A stretch of DNA of 64,000 nt from Micromonospora echinofusca (GCF_900091445.1 NZ_LT607733.1:2620501-2684500), one strand, 5' to 3'. Shown: positions 26,135-35,300, counted from the first letter of the stretch. A program made the numbers and translations. The notes: a model not told the origin generated them from the sequence alone.

Positions 26135-28408
26135 TCAGACGGCCACGTACTCGCGCAGGTGCCGTGCGGTCAGGGTGTCGCCGTGGGCCACCAGTTCGGC
26201 CGGCGTGCCGGTGAAGACGATCCGGCCGCCGTCGTGCCCCGCCCCCGGCCCGAGGTCGATCAGCCAGTCGGCGTGCGCCATGACCGCCTGGTGGTGCTCG
26301 ATGACCACGACGGTGTTGCCGGCGTCGACCAGCCGGTCCAGCAGGGCGAGCAACTGGTCCACGTCGGCCAGGTGCAGCCCGGTGGTCGGCTCGTCCAGCA
26401 CGTACGTGCTTCCGCTGTCGGCCATGCGGATGGCCAGCTTGAGCCGCTGCCGCTCGCCCCCGGAGAGCGTGTTGAGCGGCTGCCCGAGGGTCAGATAGCT
26501 CAGCCCGACGTCGACCAGCCGGTCGAGGATCACCCGGGCCGGGCCGCTGGGGAAGAAGTCCCGCGCCTCGGTGGCCGACATCCCGAGCACCTCACTGATG
26601 TTCTTCCCGCGCAGCCGGTAGGTGAGCACCTCGTCGGTGAAGCGCCGCCCCTCGCACCGCTCGCAGACCGAGGCGACCCCGGCCATCATCGCCAGGTCGG
26701 TGTAGACGAGGCCGATGCCCTTGCAGGTGGGACAGGCGCCCTCCGAGTTGGCGCTGAACAGCGCGGCCTTGACGCCGTTGGCCTTCGCGAAGGCGGTGCG
26801 GACCGGGTCCAGCAGTCCCGTGTAGGTGGCCGGGTTGCTGCGCCGGGAACCCCGGATCGGCGACTGGTCGACGACCACCACGCCCTCGCGGCGGTGCAGC
26901 GAGCCGTGGATGAGTGAGCTCTTGCCGGAGCCGGCCACCCCGGTCACCACGGTCAGCACGCCGAGCGGGATGTCGACGTCGACGGCGCGCAGGTTGTGCA
27001 GGTCGGCGTTGCGGATCGGCAGCCGGCCGGACGGCCGGCGCACATGCTCGCGCAGGCGTACCCGGTGGTCGAGGTGCCGCCCGGTGAGGGTGGCGGAGCG
27101 GCGCAGGCCGGCGACGTCGCCGGTGAAGCAGATCCGGCCGCCCGCCGCGCCGGCCCCGGGACCGAGGTCGACCACGTGGTCGGCGATGGCGATCGTCTCG
27201 GGCTTGTGCTCCACGACCAGCACCGTGGTGCCCTTGTCGCGCAGGCGCAGCAGCAGGTCGTTCATCCGGGCGATGTCGTGCGGGTGCAGGCCGACGGTCG
27301 GTTCGTCGAAGACGTACGTGACGTCGGAGAGGCTGGAGCCGAGGTGCCGGACCATCTTCACCCGCTGCGCCTCGCCGCCGGAGAGGGTGGCGGACTCGCG
27401 GTCCAGGCTGAGGTAGCCCAGACCGATCTCGACCAGCGAGTCGAGCAGGTCGCGCAGGTTGCCGACCAGCGGGGCGACCGACGGGTCGTCGATCGCGCGT
27501 ACGAACCCGGCCAGGTCGCTGATCTGCATCGCCGAGCACTCCGCGATGTTGCGCCCCGCGATCCGGGAGGAGAGCGCCGCCTGGTTGAGCCGGGCACCGC
27601 CGCAGTCGGCGCAGGTGGTGAAGGTGACCGCCCGGTCGACGAACGCCCGGATGTGCGCCTGCATCGACTCGCGGTCCTTGGCCAGGTAGAGCCGGCGCAC
27701 CTTGACTGCCAGACCCTCGTACGTCCAGTTGTTGCTGCCCACCTTGATCTTCGTGGACGGCTTGTGGAGGAAGTCCTCCCACTGCTGCGGCGTGTAGTCC
27801 TGCAGTTTCGTGTCGGGGTCGAACAGCCCGGAGTGGACGATGGTCTGCCAGTACCACGAGTCGACGGCGAAGTTGGGCACCTTGATCGCCCCGTCGTTGA
27901 GCGAGCGCTCGCGGTCGACCAGTTCGTCGACGTCGAGGTCGGAGACCCGCCCGAGGCCCTCGCAGGTCGGGCACATGCCTTCGGCGAGATTGAAGCTGAA
28001 CGCCCCGGCCCCACCCACGTGCGGGCTGCCGAGCCGGCTGAAGACGATGCGCAGCATCGCGTACGCGTCGGTGGCGGTGCCGACGGTGGAGCGCGAGTTG
28101 GCGCCCATCCGCTCCTGGTCCACGACGATGGCCGCGCTCAGGTTGCGCAGCGAGTCGACGTCGGGGCGGCTCAGGTTCGGCATGAACGACTGGAGGAAGG
28201 CGCTGTAGGTCTCGTTGATCATGCGCTGCGACTCGGCGGCGATGGTCCCGAAGACCAGGGAGGACTTGCCGGAGCCGGAGACCCCGGTGAAGACGGTCAG
28301 CCGGCGCTTGGGAATGTCGACCGAGACGGAGGCGAGGTTGTTCTCCCGGGCGCCGCGTACCTCGATCATGTCGTGGCTGTCGGCGGCGGACCGTGCTGGC
28401 TGCTGCAT
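26135..28408 (-). CDS. UvrA-like tandem ABC ATPase (UvrA2 / drug-resistance class)
   Basis: A 757-residue UvrA homologue, about 190 residues shorter than housekeeping UvrA (about 940-970). It has two complete ATPase units: Walker A TGVSGSGKSS (41-50) and TGVAGSGKSS (about 484-493), and signatures LSGGEAQRVKMVRHL and LSGGERQRLKLAIRM. Zinc-type cysteines remain (CPTCEGLG, CADCGG, CPTCKGIG, CERCEG). The gap in length fits loss of the UvrB-interacting insert, as in UvrA2-type proteins linked to tolerance of DNA-binding compounds. ATG 28408 has GAAGGG upstream. Divergent from a double-MerR regulator, a likely inducer-responsive control. Confidence 0.9.
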   Translation of the reverse strand: MQQPARSAADSHDMIEVRGARENNLASVSVDIPKRRLTVFTGVSGSGKSSLVFGTIAAESQRMINETYSAFLQSFMPNLSRPDVDSLRNLSAAIVVDQERMGANSRSTVGTATDAYAMLRIVFSRLGSPHVGGAGAFSFNLAEGMCPTCEGLGRVSDLDVDELVDRERSLNDGAIKVPNFAVDSWYWQTIVHSGLFDPDTKLQDYTPQQWEDFLHKPSTKIKVGSNNWTYEGLAVKVRRLYLAKDRESMQAHIRAFVDRAVTFTTCADCGGARLNQAALSSRIAGRNIAECSAMQISDLAGFVRAIDDPSVAPLVGNLRDLLDSLVEIGLGYLSLDRESATLSGGEAQRVKMVRHLGSSLSDVTYVFDEPTVGLHPHDIARMNDLLLRLRDKGTTVLVVEHKPETIAIADHVVDLGPGAGAAGGRICFTGDVAGLRRSATLTGRHLDHRVRLREHVRRPSGRLPIRNADLHNLRAVDVDIPLGVLTVVTGVAGSGKSSLIHGSLHRREGVVVVDQSPIRGSRRSNPATYTGLLDPVRTAFAKANGVKAALFSANSEGACPTCKGIGLVYTDLAMMAGVASVCERCEGRRFTDEVLTYRLRGKNISEVLGMSATEARDFFPSGPARVILDRLVDVGLSYLTLGQPLNTLSGGERQRLKLAIRMADSGSTYVLDEPTTGLHLADVDQLLALLDRLVDAGNTVVVIEHHQAVMAHADWLIDLGPGAGHDGGRIVFTGTPAELVAHGDTLTARHLREYVAV

Positions 28409-28563
28409 GCGAACCCTTCGCGAGATCGTGGGCGGAGTTCCGCCCGGACTACATCTACCGGGGGCCAGGCCGCCTTCAATCGTCTCATTGAAGCTCCTGT
28501 GGAGGGTTTTACGTCGATCACCAGCGCTAGGCGTCCGAATCAGGGGGTGAAGTCTCAAACCAC

Positions 28564-29319
28564 GTGGAGACCGGTAGGGTGGCCCGCGTGGTGGATCCGG
28601 GGCGGCGGTGGCGGGGAGCGCAGGTGGCGGAGACCGCCGGCATCTCCGTGCAGCAAGTCCGCAACTACGTGGACCTCGGCGTGCTGCCGCCGGTCGAGCG
28701 CACCCCCGCCGGCTACCGCGTCTTCACCGACGAGCACGTGCGGGCGCTCGCGGTGGTGCGGCGGATGGCCGAGGGGCACGGCTGGGCACGTACCCGGGAG
28801 GTCATGGTCGCGGTGCACCAGGGCGACCTGGCGGCGGCGCTGGCGGCGCTCGACGCCGGCCACGCCGAGCTGGACCGCGAGCGGGCCGACATCCGGCGGG
28901 TGCTCGGCGCGTTCGAGACCGTGGTGGCCAGCCCGGCCGCCGTCCTGCCGGCGCCCCGGCGCGGCGCCCGCATCGGCGAGGTCGCCGACCTGGTCGGCGT
29001 CCGCACCTCGCAGCTACGGCTGTGGGAGCAGCGCGGCCTGGTGCGTCCGGTCCGCGAGCGCGGCACCGGCTACCGGGTGTACGACGCGGCCGAGGTGCGC
29101 GCCGCGCAGGTCGTCGCGCTGCTGCGCCGGGGGGCGTACCCGTTCGACATCGTGGCGGCCGTGCTCGACGAGATGCGCACCACCGGCAGCGCCCAGCGGG
29201 TCCGCGCGGAGCTGGCCAAGCGGGAGCAGGAGCTGCACCGGCGCAGCCTGCGCCGGCTGCGCGCCTCGGCGACGTTGCACGACTACCTGCGCCACCTCGA
29301 CCCGGCCCCGCCGGGGTGA
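28564..29319 (+). CDS. Double MerR-type HTH regulator
   Basis: About 251 residues with two separate MerR winged-helix domains in one chain. The first is at about 17-75 (AQVAETAGISVQQVRNYVDL, then GYRVFTDEHVRAL). The second is at about 138-205 (ARIGEVADLVGVRTSQLRLW, then GYRVYDAAEVRAAQ). Between them lies a helical region (about 80-125). No drug-binding domain follows; the end is a coiled-coil-like helix (AELAKREQELHRRSLRRLR). The exact start is uncertain: GTG codons at 28564, 28579, 28588 and 28591 are in frame. A monomer could contact DNA twice, so it might bind without dimerising. It likely regulates the divergent UvrA-like gene. Confidence 0.88.
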   Translation: METGRVARVVDPGRRWRGAQVAETAGISVQQVRNYVDLGVLPPVERTPAGYRVFTDEHVRALAVVRRMAEGHGWARTREVMVAVHQGDLAAALAALDAGHAELDRERADIRRVLGAFETVVASPAAVLPAPRRGARIGEVADLVGVRTSQLRLWEQRGLVRPVRERGTGYRVYDAAEVRAAQVVALLRRGAYPFDIVAAVLDEMRTTGSAQRVRAELAKREQELHRRSLRRLRASATLHDYLRHLDPAPPG

Positions 29320-29320
29320 C

Positions 29321-29720
29321 TCAGCGCAGCACCAGCAGGTCGAGGTGGTCGACGACCGGGCCGGTGACCGTATCGGCGGCGGCCCGCAGCCGGGCCAGGC
29401 CGGCGGTGTACTCCTCGTCGGTGATCAACTGGAGCGGGGTGTGGGCCCGGCGGTCGAGACGCTCGGCGAACTCGGCCAGCGACGCCGCCGTGGTCTGCGC
29501 GACGGGCTCGACCGTGCTGACGGTGAACCCGGCCGCGGCGAACGCCGCGCGTACCCGCGCCAGGTCGGGGTAGGTCTCGAGGACCCGTACGGCCTCGGGG
29601 AACCAGCGGAACAGCGTGATCCGCCGGTGCCGGCCGGGGGAACGGCGAGCGGATCAGCACGGGGGCGCCCGGCCGGAGCACCCGGCGCAGCTCACGCGCC
29701 GCGACGTCGAGGTCGGGGCG
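29321..29720 (-). pseudogene. Decayed SAM-dependent methyltransferase fragment
   Basis: Reading the minus strand gives RPDLDVAARELRRVLRPGAP then VLIRSPFP in one frame. Continuing one base over gives RHRRITLFRWFPEAVRVLET and ends LDLLVLR-stop, which together form the C-terminal half of a class I methyltransferase. The frame breaks at a run of five G (29636-29640 on the plus strand), where four would restore it. The N-terminal half with the SAM-binding loop is missing: the FMN-reductase stop codon lies immediately upstream in the same frame. So the gene is both truncated and frameshifted. The end is one base from the convergent MerR stop. Confidence 0.8.
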
Positions 29721-30314
29721 TCAGTGGGAGGCGGGCTGCGCGAGGCGCCCGTCCTGTTCGCCTCCCTCGGAGGGCGGCGCGAAGAAGGTGTCGGCGGCGC
29801 GCAGCGCGGCGGCGTCGCGGAGCACGTCGCCGGGCCGGTTGGCGTGGCCGAGCAGCACGCCGCCCCACCGCATGCCGAGGTAGTCGGCGCTTCGCTGCAG
29901 GGTGGTCACCAGCGGTTCCGCCGTGGCCGGGTCCTCGTCGTTGAGGGCGCTGACCGCCCACATCCGGCGGCCCCGCATGCGCTGGCGGAAGTCGACGCCG
30001 GGCACCCGCAGCCAGCCCGACCAGTGGTCGAGGTAGAGCTTGGTGGCGGCGCTGACGCTGTACCAGTAGAGCGGGGAGGCGACCACCAGGTCGGTCGCGG
30101 CGAGCGTCTCGGTCAGCAGCAGCGCCTCGTTGCCGGTCGGCTGCGCGTAGCGCTGCTCGTCGTGGCGGATGTCGCGGAAGGGCGCCAGGGGATGGTCCGC
30201 CAGGCGCAGCCAGTGCTGCTCGGTCCCGGCCGGCAGCGCGGCCGCGGCGCGCCGGGCCAGGAGTTCGGTGTTGCCGCCGGAGCGTGAGCTGCCCAGCAGG
30301 AAGAGGAAACGCAT
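29721..30314 (-). CDS. NADPH-dependent FMN reductase / flavodoxin-like protein
   Basis: A 197-residue flavodoxin-fold oxidoreductase. The FMN phosphate loop is GSSRSGGNTE (about 8-17), and ASPLYWYSVSAATKLYLDHW (about 76-95) is the second flavin-contact region of this family. It probably reduces quinones, azo or nitro compounds with NAD(P)H. ATG 30314 was chosen; an ATG five codons earlier is possible. Its stop is directly followed by the methyltransferase remnant, suggesting that a deletion end-point lies here. The C-terminus (GRLAQPASH) may therefore not be native, although the length is normal. Confidence 0.87.
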   Translation of the reverse strand: MRFLFLLGSSRSGGNTELLARRAAAALPAGTEQHWLRLADHPLAPFRDIRHDEQRYAQPTGNEALLLTETLAATDLVVASPLYWYSVSAATKLYLDHWSGWLRVPGVDFRQRMRGRRMWAVSALNDEDPATAEPLVTTLQRSADYLGMRWGGVLLGHANRPGDVLRDAAALRAADTFFAPPSEGGEQDGRLAQPASH

Positions 30315-30409
30315 GCCGACACCGTCCATGTCCGACCGAACAGAGGTGCCCTGAAGGTATCTCGGCCACCGCGGGGCCGGCGGCCCGGCGCCGGCGTCGC
30401 GCCGGCCGG

Positions 30410-31207
30410 TCAGAGCGCCACCGCGGCCAGCACCAGCAGGGCACACGCCGTCTCGACCAGCCCCACCCGCACCGGAGCGACACGGCGTCCGGCGAGCAGG
30501 ACCGCCCGGGCGAGCAGCAGCGCGAAGACGACGGCGACCGGCACCGACGCCCAGAGCACCGCGGCGAGCGCGGCCACGGCGTGGTAGGCCCACGAAGCCC
30601 ACCGGTACCGGACGCTGTCCCGTTCCCGGATCATCGTCTTGACGTACAGGACGGTGCCGACCAGGTAGCCCAGCGCCACGACCGTCACCCCGACCACGCG
30701 CGTCCACGGCACCTCGGCGACCGTGGCGACGACGAGACCGAGCAACCCGCACTGGAGCACGAAGGCGAGGTCGTTGACGAACGCCCGGTCCCGGCGCCGG
30801 CGGGCGTGGCCGGCGTTGACGGCGGCGAGGGCCGCGTAGAGAGGCGCGTAGGCGAGCGTCGCGGGCCGGGCCACCAGCACCGGCACGGCCAGCGCGACCG
30901 TGGCGAGGCCGTACCCGACGAGCTGCGGGCGGACGCGGCGGAACCGCCCGGTCTTGACCGCCTGCAACCCGAAGTACGACAGCGGGTACGCCGCGAGCGC
31001 GGCGCCGAGCAGGGGCAGGTGCAGCGGGTGCGGACCGGTGACGGCTAGCGCCGCGAGGACGGGCAGCAGCAGCATCGCCCACGCGCCGTGCTGCGGCGGC
31101 ATCCACCCCGGCGACCTGCCCCGGCCCGGCGCGTGGCCGGTGGCGCCGGCCGTGGTCCGCCCGGCCGGGCCGGCGACCGGGCGGCGGTGGGCCGGGACGG
31201 TGGTCAC
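30410..31207 (-). CDS. YwiC-like family membrane protein
   Basis: A 265-residue integral membrane protein with about seven to eight helices. The start of the conserved region, PPQHGAWAMLLLPVLAAL, identifies the YwiC-like family, whose function is unknown. Other conserved stretches are YPLSYFGLQAVKTGRFRR and GYLVGTVLYVKTMIRERDS. GTG 31207 overlaps the stop of the cupin gene (GTGA), so it is translationally coupled. Polar residues H and K/R in the first helices hint at a polyprenyl- or small-molecule-modifying role, but this is speculation. Confidence 0.85.
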   Translation of the reverse strand: MTTVPAHRRPVAGPAGRTTAGATGHAPGRGRSPGWMPPQHGAWAMLLLPVLAALAVTGPHPLHLPLLGAALAAYPLSYFGLQAVKTGRFRRVRPQLVGYGLATVALAVPVLVARPATLAYAPLYAALAAVNAGHARRRRDRAFVNDLAFVLQCGLLGLVVATVAEVPWTRVVGVTVVALGYLVGTVLYVKTMIRERDSVRYRWASWAYHAVAALAAVLWASVPVAVVFALLLARAVLLAGRRVAPVRVGLVETACALLVLAAVAL

Positions 31208-31536
31208 GGCCGCGGCGTCACGGTGAGCAGGACGGCGGCGTCCGTGACGGCGTGCAGCGCGTGCCGCAGCGGCGGGATGACCACGAGGTCGCCGGCGTCG
31301 CCCTCCCAGGCCTCGTCCCCGGCCACCAGGCGCACCCGCCCCGCGAGCACCTGCAACGTCGCCTCGCCCGGGCTGTCGTGCTCGTCGAGGGAGCGGCCAC
31401 CGCGCAGGGCCAGCAGGGTCTGCCGCAGCCGGCGGTCCCGCCCGTGGTGCAGGGAACGGGCGCTGCGTCCGCTGTCGGCCTCCCGCGCGGCGGCGAGCTG
31501 CTCGTCGGCGAGGCGGGTCAGCGAGAGGGCTTCCAT
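31204..31536 (-). CDS. Small cupin-domain protein
   Basis: About 110 residues forming a single cupin barrel: SLHHGRDRRLRQTLLALRGG, LDEHDSPGEATLQVLAGRVR and VVIPPLRHALHA. The conserved His of both cupin motifs (LDEH and RHALH) are present, so a metal could bind. ATG 31536 has GAAGGGA upstream; an in-frame ATG at 31623 adds a polar stretch of no known domain. It is the first gene of a two-gene unit with the YwiC-like protein. Such small cupins often protect against or sense electron-transfer by-products; the specific role is unknown. Confidence 0.83.
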   Translation of the reverse strand: MEALSLTRLADEQLAAAREADSGRSARSLHHGRDRRLRQTLLALRGGRSLDEHDSPGEATLQVLAGRVRLVAGDEAWEGDAGDLVVIPPLRHALHAVTDAAVLLTVTPRP

Positions 31537-31789
31537 GGTCGTCCCTTCGTCGGTGTCGTCCGGGCCGCGCGGCGGGCCGCCGGTACGGCGGATCATCTCG
31601 CAAACCGGAAGATCGTCTACCACTTTCAGTCCCCAGCTTCCGTCGCGGTGCCGCCGGGCGGCAGGGCCGATGGTCCCGAAGTCGCCGTGGCCCGCGCCGC
31701 CACCGTTCGGCGGCGTGCGCCGGCGGGCCTCCGGGCGCCGGCGACCCCCGGGCCTGGGGAACCCGGCCCGGACCGCGAACCGGGCCGAC

Positions 31790-31803
31790 TAGGGTGCGGG
31801 GCA
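31790..31803 (+). promoter_or_regulatory. -10 box of a probable leaderless transcript
   Basis: TAGGGT (31790-31795) ends seven bases before the ATG at 31803, and there is no ribosome-binding site. This fits transcription starting at or next to the start codon. No clear -35 is seen. Confidence 0.45.
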
Positions 31804-33122
31804 TGAAGGTTCGGCTGCTGGTGGCCACGGCGACCGCCGTCCTCCTCGGCACCGGCGTGCCCGTTCCCGCGGCGGCCGGTCCCGCCGCCCCGGTGCCGGC
31901 CGCGCCCGCCCCGGTGCCGGTGGCGCGCGCTTTCGTGCCGGCGACTGGCGGTGCCGCCGCGTCCGGCGTGCCCGCGTCCGGCGTCGTCCCGCCCGCGCCC
32001 TGTCCGAAGGCGCCCGCGCCCCGGGTGTCCCGGCCACCCCGTCCGTCGCCGCCGCCGGCCGTGCCGAGTGAGCGGGCCGTCGGCGGCCCGGCGCTGGACA
32101 CCGCCGGCCTGGTCGTCCCGCCGGGGGCCGCGCGCCCGCCGGCGGTCACCGCGATCTCGTGGCTGGTCGCCGACCTGGACACCGGCGAGGTTCTGGGCGG
32201 CTGCGGGCCGCACGAGTACGGCACCCCGGCCAGCGTGCAGAAGCTGCTGCTGGCGGCCACCATGCTGCCCCGGCTCGACCCGCGGCAGGTCGTCACCGTC
32301 ACCGACGAGGACATGGACATCGAACCCGGCTCCTCGGCCGTCGGGCTGGTCGCCGGCGGGCGCTACCGGATCGAGACCGTCTGGCTCGGGCTGCTGCTCC
32401 AGTCCGGCAACGAGGCGGCGAACGTGCTGGCCCGCCTCGGCGGCGGGGCGGACGGGATGGCCGGCGGCGTACGGGCGATGAACGAGGAGGCGCACCGCCT
32501 CGGCGCCCTCCAGACCCACGCGGTGACCCCGTCCGGCCTCGACGGGCGAGGCCAGTTCACCAGCGCGTACGACCTGGCGCTGATCGCCCGGGCCTGCTTC
32601 GCCGACCCGACGTTCCGCCGGTACGCGCTGACCGAGACGCACCGCGTCCCCGCCCAGCCGGCGCAGCGCACCAAGGGTTTCGAGATCCAGAACGAGAACC
32701 AGCTCATCTACCGCTACCCGGGCGCGCTCGGCGGCAAGACCGGCTTCACGGACCTGGCCCGGCACACCTACGTCGGGGCGGCCCAGCGGAACGGGCGGCG
32801 GCTGGTGGTGACCCTGCTCGGCGCCGAGCCGCAGCCCGCGCGGGGCTGGGAGCAGGGGGCCGCCCTGCTCGACTGGGGCTTCTCGGTGCCGCGGGGCTCG
32901 GCCGTCGGCCGGCTGGTCGAGCCGGGGGAGCTGACCGCCGCCTCGGCGGCCGCCCCGCCGCCCGCGCTTGCCGCCACCGGTGACCCGCGCCCGGCTGCGG
33001 CCAGCGGCCCGTTCGAGGACGGGCTGATCGCGCGCTGGCCCGTGGCCGTGGCCGTGGCGACGGCCGTCGCGCTGCTGGGGGCGGCCCTGCTGTGGCGTCG
33101 CCGCGCGGGGCGGCCCCGGTAG
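31803..33122 (+). CDS. D-alanyl-D-alanine carboxypeptidase (PBP5/DacA-like, S11)
   Basis: A 439-residue exported penicillin-binding protein that trims peptidoglycan side chains. Signal peptide 1-24, a long Pro/Ala-rich spacer (about 25-110), then the S11 peptidase domain. All three active-site motifs are intact: SVQK (144-147), SGN (201-203) and KTG (312-314). A C-terminal helix (about 412-432) with a RRRAGRPR tail anchors it, as is usual for actinobacterial DacA. ATG 31803 fits a leaderless start. The disordered linker is longer than in most family members. Confidence 0.94.
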   Translation: MKVRLLVATATAVLLGTGVPVPAAAGPAAPVPAAPAPVPVARAFVPATGGAAASGVPASGVVPPAPCPKAPAPRVSRPPRPSPPPAVPSERAVGGPALDTAGLVVPPGAARPPAVTAISWLVADLDTGEVLGGCGPHEYGTPASVQKLLLAATMLPRLDPRQVVTVTDEDMDIEPGSSAVGLVAGGRYRIETVWLGLLLQSGNEAANVLARLGGGADGMAGGVRAMNEEAHRLGALQTHAVTPSGLDGRGQFTSAYDLALIARACFADPTFRRYALTETHRVPAQPAQRTKGFEIQNENQLIYRYPGALGGKTGFTDLARHTYVGAAQRNGRRLVVTLLGAEPQPARGWEQGAALLDWGFSVPRGSAVGRLVEPGELTAASAAAPPPALAATGDPRPAAASGPFEDGLIARWPVAVAVATAVALLGAALLWRRRAGRPR

Positions 33123-33250
33123 AGGGCGGGGCCCCTCCGCGCGGTCGGGGTCGCCCGGTCGACCCGGCCCGAGGCGTTGCGGATCGACAACCGACGACGG
33201 GATCCATAGACTCCGGTCTTTCTGGCGCCATCAGTGCAGGGAGGATCCCC

Positions 33251-34072
33251 GTGTCGAGCGAACCCCGACCGCAGACCGTCGCGCCGCCCACCGCGGCACG
33301 CCGTCGACCGACCCGTACGCTGTCCCGCCTCGCCGGGGTGGCCCTGGTCGTGGGGGCGCTGGTGACCGGTGGCGGCGCCGCCGCGCTCGCCGCGCCCGGC
33401 GGGTCCCCGGCCGACGCCGCCAGCGGTCCCCGGGTGACCCCCGGCCCGTGCGCCTACACCGAGACGCCCGAGGACCCGGCCGCCCGGCCGGTCCCGCTGC
33501 CGCCCGACCCGAGGCGCACCCCCGACCGGGGCACCGTGCGGGTCACGCTGCGGACCAACCAGGGACCGATCGGGCTGACCCTCGACCGGGAGACCGCCCC
33601 CTGCACGGTGCAGAGCTTCCTGCACCTGGTGCGCCACCGCTTCTACGACCGGACCTCCTGCCACCGGCTCACCGCGTACCCGACGCTGCGGGTGCTCCAG
33701 TGCGGTGACCCGTCCGGCACCGGCTCCGGCGGGCCGGGCTACCGCTACGCCGACGAGCTGCCCACCGACCTGCCGCCGGCGCCGACCGATCCGACCGGCG
33801 TGCGCCGGCTCTACGCGCGGGGCACGCTCGCCATGGCCAACGCGGGCCCCGACACCAACGGCAGCCAGTTCTTCCTGGTCCAGGCGGACTCGGCGTTGCG
33901 CCCCAACTACACGGTCTTCGGCTCGATCGACGCCGCCGGCCTGGCCACCCTCGACCGGATCGCCGCCGGCGGGATCGCCCCCACCGTCGAGGATCCCGCG
34001 CCGGTCGACGGCGCACCCGCCCTGCCGGTCGACATCCGGCGCGCGGTCCGGCACCACCACCAGCACCGCTGA
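33251..34072 (+). CDS. Exported cyclophilin-type peptidyl-prolyl isomerase
   Basis: A 273-residue protein with an N-terminal signal/anchor helix (about 25-47, after PTAARRRPTRTLSRL) and a cyclophilin domain (about 95-270). Conserved segments are TVQSFLHLVRHRFYDRTSCH, GTLAMANAGPDTNGSQFFLV and the final YTVFGSIDAAGLATLDRI. It probably assists folding of secreted proteins in the cell-wall zone. GTG 33251 has GGAGG upstream. The end HHHQHR is a natural His-rich tail. It lies in the same direction as the carboxypeptidase but 128 bases apart, so it is likely independent. Confidence 0.92.
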   Translation: MSSEPRPQTVAPPTAARRRPTRTLSRLAGVALVVGALVTGGGAAALAAPGGSPADAASGPRVTPGPCAYTETPEDPAARPVPLPPDPRRTPDRGTVRVTLRTNQGPIGLTLDRETAPCTVQSFLHLVRHRFYDRTSCHRLTAYPTLRVLQCGDPSGTGSGGPGYRYADELPTDLPPAPTDPTGVRRLYARGTLAMANAGPDTNGSQFFLVQADSALRPNYTVFGSIDAAGLATLDRIAAGGIAPTVEDPAPVDGAPALPVDIRRAVRHHHQHR

Positions 34073-34237
34073 ACCTCCCCGCCCGCCGTCGACGGCGCCC
34101 CGGGCGTCGCGGATCCGCTCGACCCCGCCGCCCGTGGCGCCGTTGCCGGAACCTCCGGCCGGCCCCGGGCGGCGGGGGAGCGGCAGGCCGTGCCGGACCT
34201 GCGGGTGCTCCGGGCCGGCGGTGGGTGATCGGAACTT

Positions 34238-34254
34238 CCGGAACGCTACCGGAA
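34238..34254. promoter_or_regulatory. Downstream copy of LacI-type operator motif
   Basis: CCGGAA at 34238-34243 and 34249-34254, eleven bases apart, the same arrangement as at 35346-35362 and 35447-35463. It lies just beyond the 3' end of the lacI gene. Possibly an auxiliary site for DNA looping; inference only. Confidence 0.35.
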
Positions 34255-34277
34255 GCGCCGTCGAGGGGCGGGGAGCC

Positions 34278-35300
34278 TCACGGCAGTCGCGGTGGGGCCG
34301 TGCTGTCGCGGACGACCAGGTTGGTGGCGAGTTCCACCCGGGGGGAGTCGATGCCCTCGCCCTGCGCCAGCCGCAGCACGGTGCGGGCGGCCAGCCGGCC
34401 CATCTCCACCAGCGGTTGCCGGACGGTGGTCAGCGGCGGTGAGGCCCAGCGGGCCTCGGGCAGGTCGTCGAAGCCCACGACGCTGACGTCGTCGGGGATC
34501 CGCAGCCCGCGCCGCCGGACGGCCTCGTAGACGCCGAAGGCCATCTGGTCGCTGGCGGCGAAGATGGCCGTCGGCGGGTCGTCGAGGTCGAGCAGCGCCG
34601 TCCCGGCGGCGAAGCCCGAGGCGTGGTAGAAGTCGCCCGGGTGCACCAGCCGGTCCTCCACCGGCACCCCGGCCGCCTCCAGCCCGGCGCGGTGCCCGTC
34701 CAGGCGGGCCCGGCTGCACAGCAGGTGCGTCGGCCCGGCGACGAAGCCGATCCGCCGGTGCCCGAGCGACAGCAGGTGCTCGGTGGCGGCGAGCCCGCCC
34801 GCCCAGTTGGTGGCCCCGACGGTGGGCACGTCCGTGGCGGGCACGCCGGCCGGGTCGACGACGACCACGGGCACGTTGAGGCGGCGCAGCTGCGCGTGCA
34901 GCGGCGGGCTCAGGTGCGAGGTCACGAAGATGACGCCGTCGGTGGCGCGGGCGCGCAGGTTCTGCAACCACTGCCGGGCGGCGGTCGACTGGCGGTGTAT
35001 CGCGGAGACCACCGTGCCGACGCCCGCGCCGTGCCCCACGTCCTCGACCCCCCGGATGATCTCCACCGCCCAGGGGCTGTCCAAATCGTTGAAGACCAGG
35101 TCGACCAGGCCGGCGTGGCTGACCGTGCGGCTGCCCCGGCGTTGGTAGCCGTGGTGGCGTAGCAGCTCCTCCACGCGCTCGCGGGTGTCGGGCGCCACGT
35201 CCGAGCGCCCGTTGAGCACCCGCGACACGGTCGGCACCGAGACCCCGGCCTCCCGCGCGATAGCGGTGATGGTGATCCTGCGCCCGTCGTCGCCGTCCAC
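34278..35300 (-). CDS. LacI-family transcriptional regulator of sugar operon
   Basis: A 340-residue repressor. The HTH domain is at about 8-55 (ITAIAREAGVSVPTVSRVLN, GRSDVAPDTRERVEELL). The sugar-binding core (about 65-335) has the usual GVIFVTSHLSPPLH, GHRRIGFVAGPTH and DDVSVVGFDDLPEARW. I chose GTG 35300 because AAGGAG is six bases upstream; GTG 35315 would place the start before that site. Divergent from the sugar ABC operon, which it should repress in the absence of the inducing sugar. Direct CCGGAA pairs flank the gene on both sides and lie at the operon promoter. Confidence 0.93.
   Translation of the reverse strand: MDGDDGRRITITAIAREAGVSVPTVSRVLNGRSDVAPDTRERVEELLRHHGYQRRGSRTVSHAGLVDLVFNDLDSPWAVEIIRGVEDVGHGAGVGTVVSAIHRQSTAARQWLQNLRARATDGVIFVTSHLSPPLHAQLRRLNVPVVVVDPAGVPATDVPTVGATNWAGGLAATEHLLSLGHRRIGFVAGPTHLLCSRARLDGHRAGLEAAGVPVEDRLVHPGDFYHASGFAAGTALLDLDDPPTAIFAASDQMAFGVYEAVRRRGLRIPDDVSVVGFDDLPEARWASPPLTTVRQPLVEMGRLAARTVLRLAQGEGIDSPRVELATNLVVRDSTAPPRLP

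Noticed and set aside
26996..29944. A 982-codon plus-strand frame opposite the UvrA-like gene and through the MerR gene.
   Set aside because: No domains; both real genes have full motif sets in other frames.
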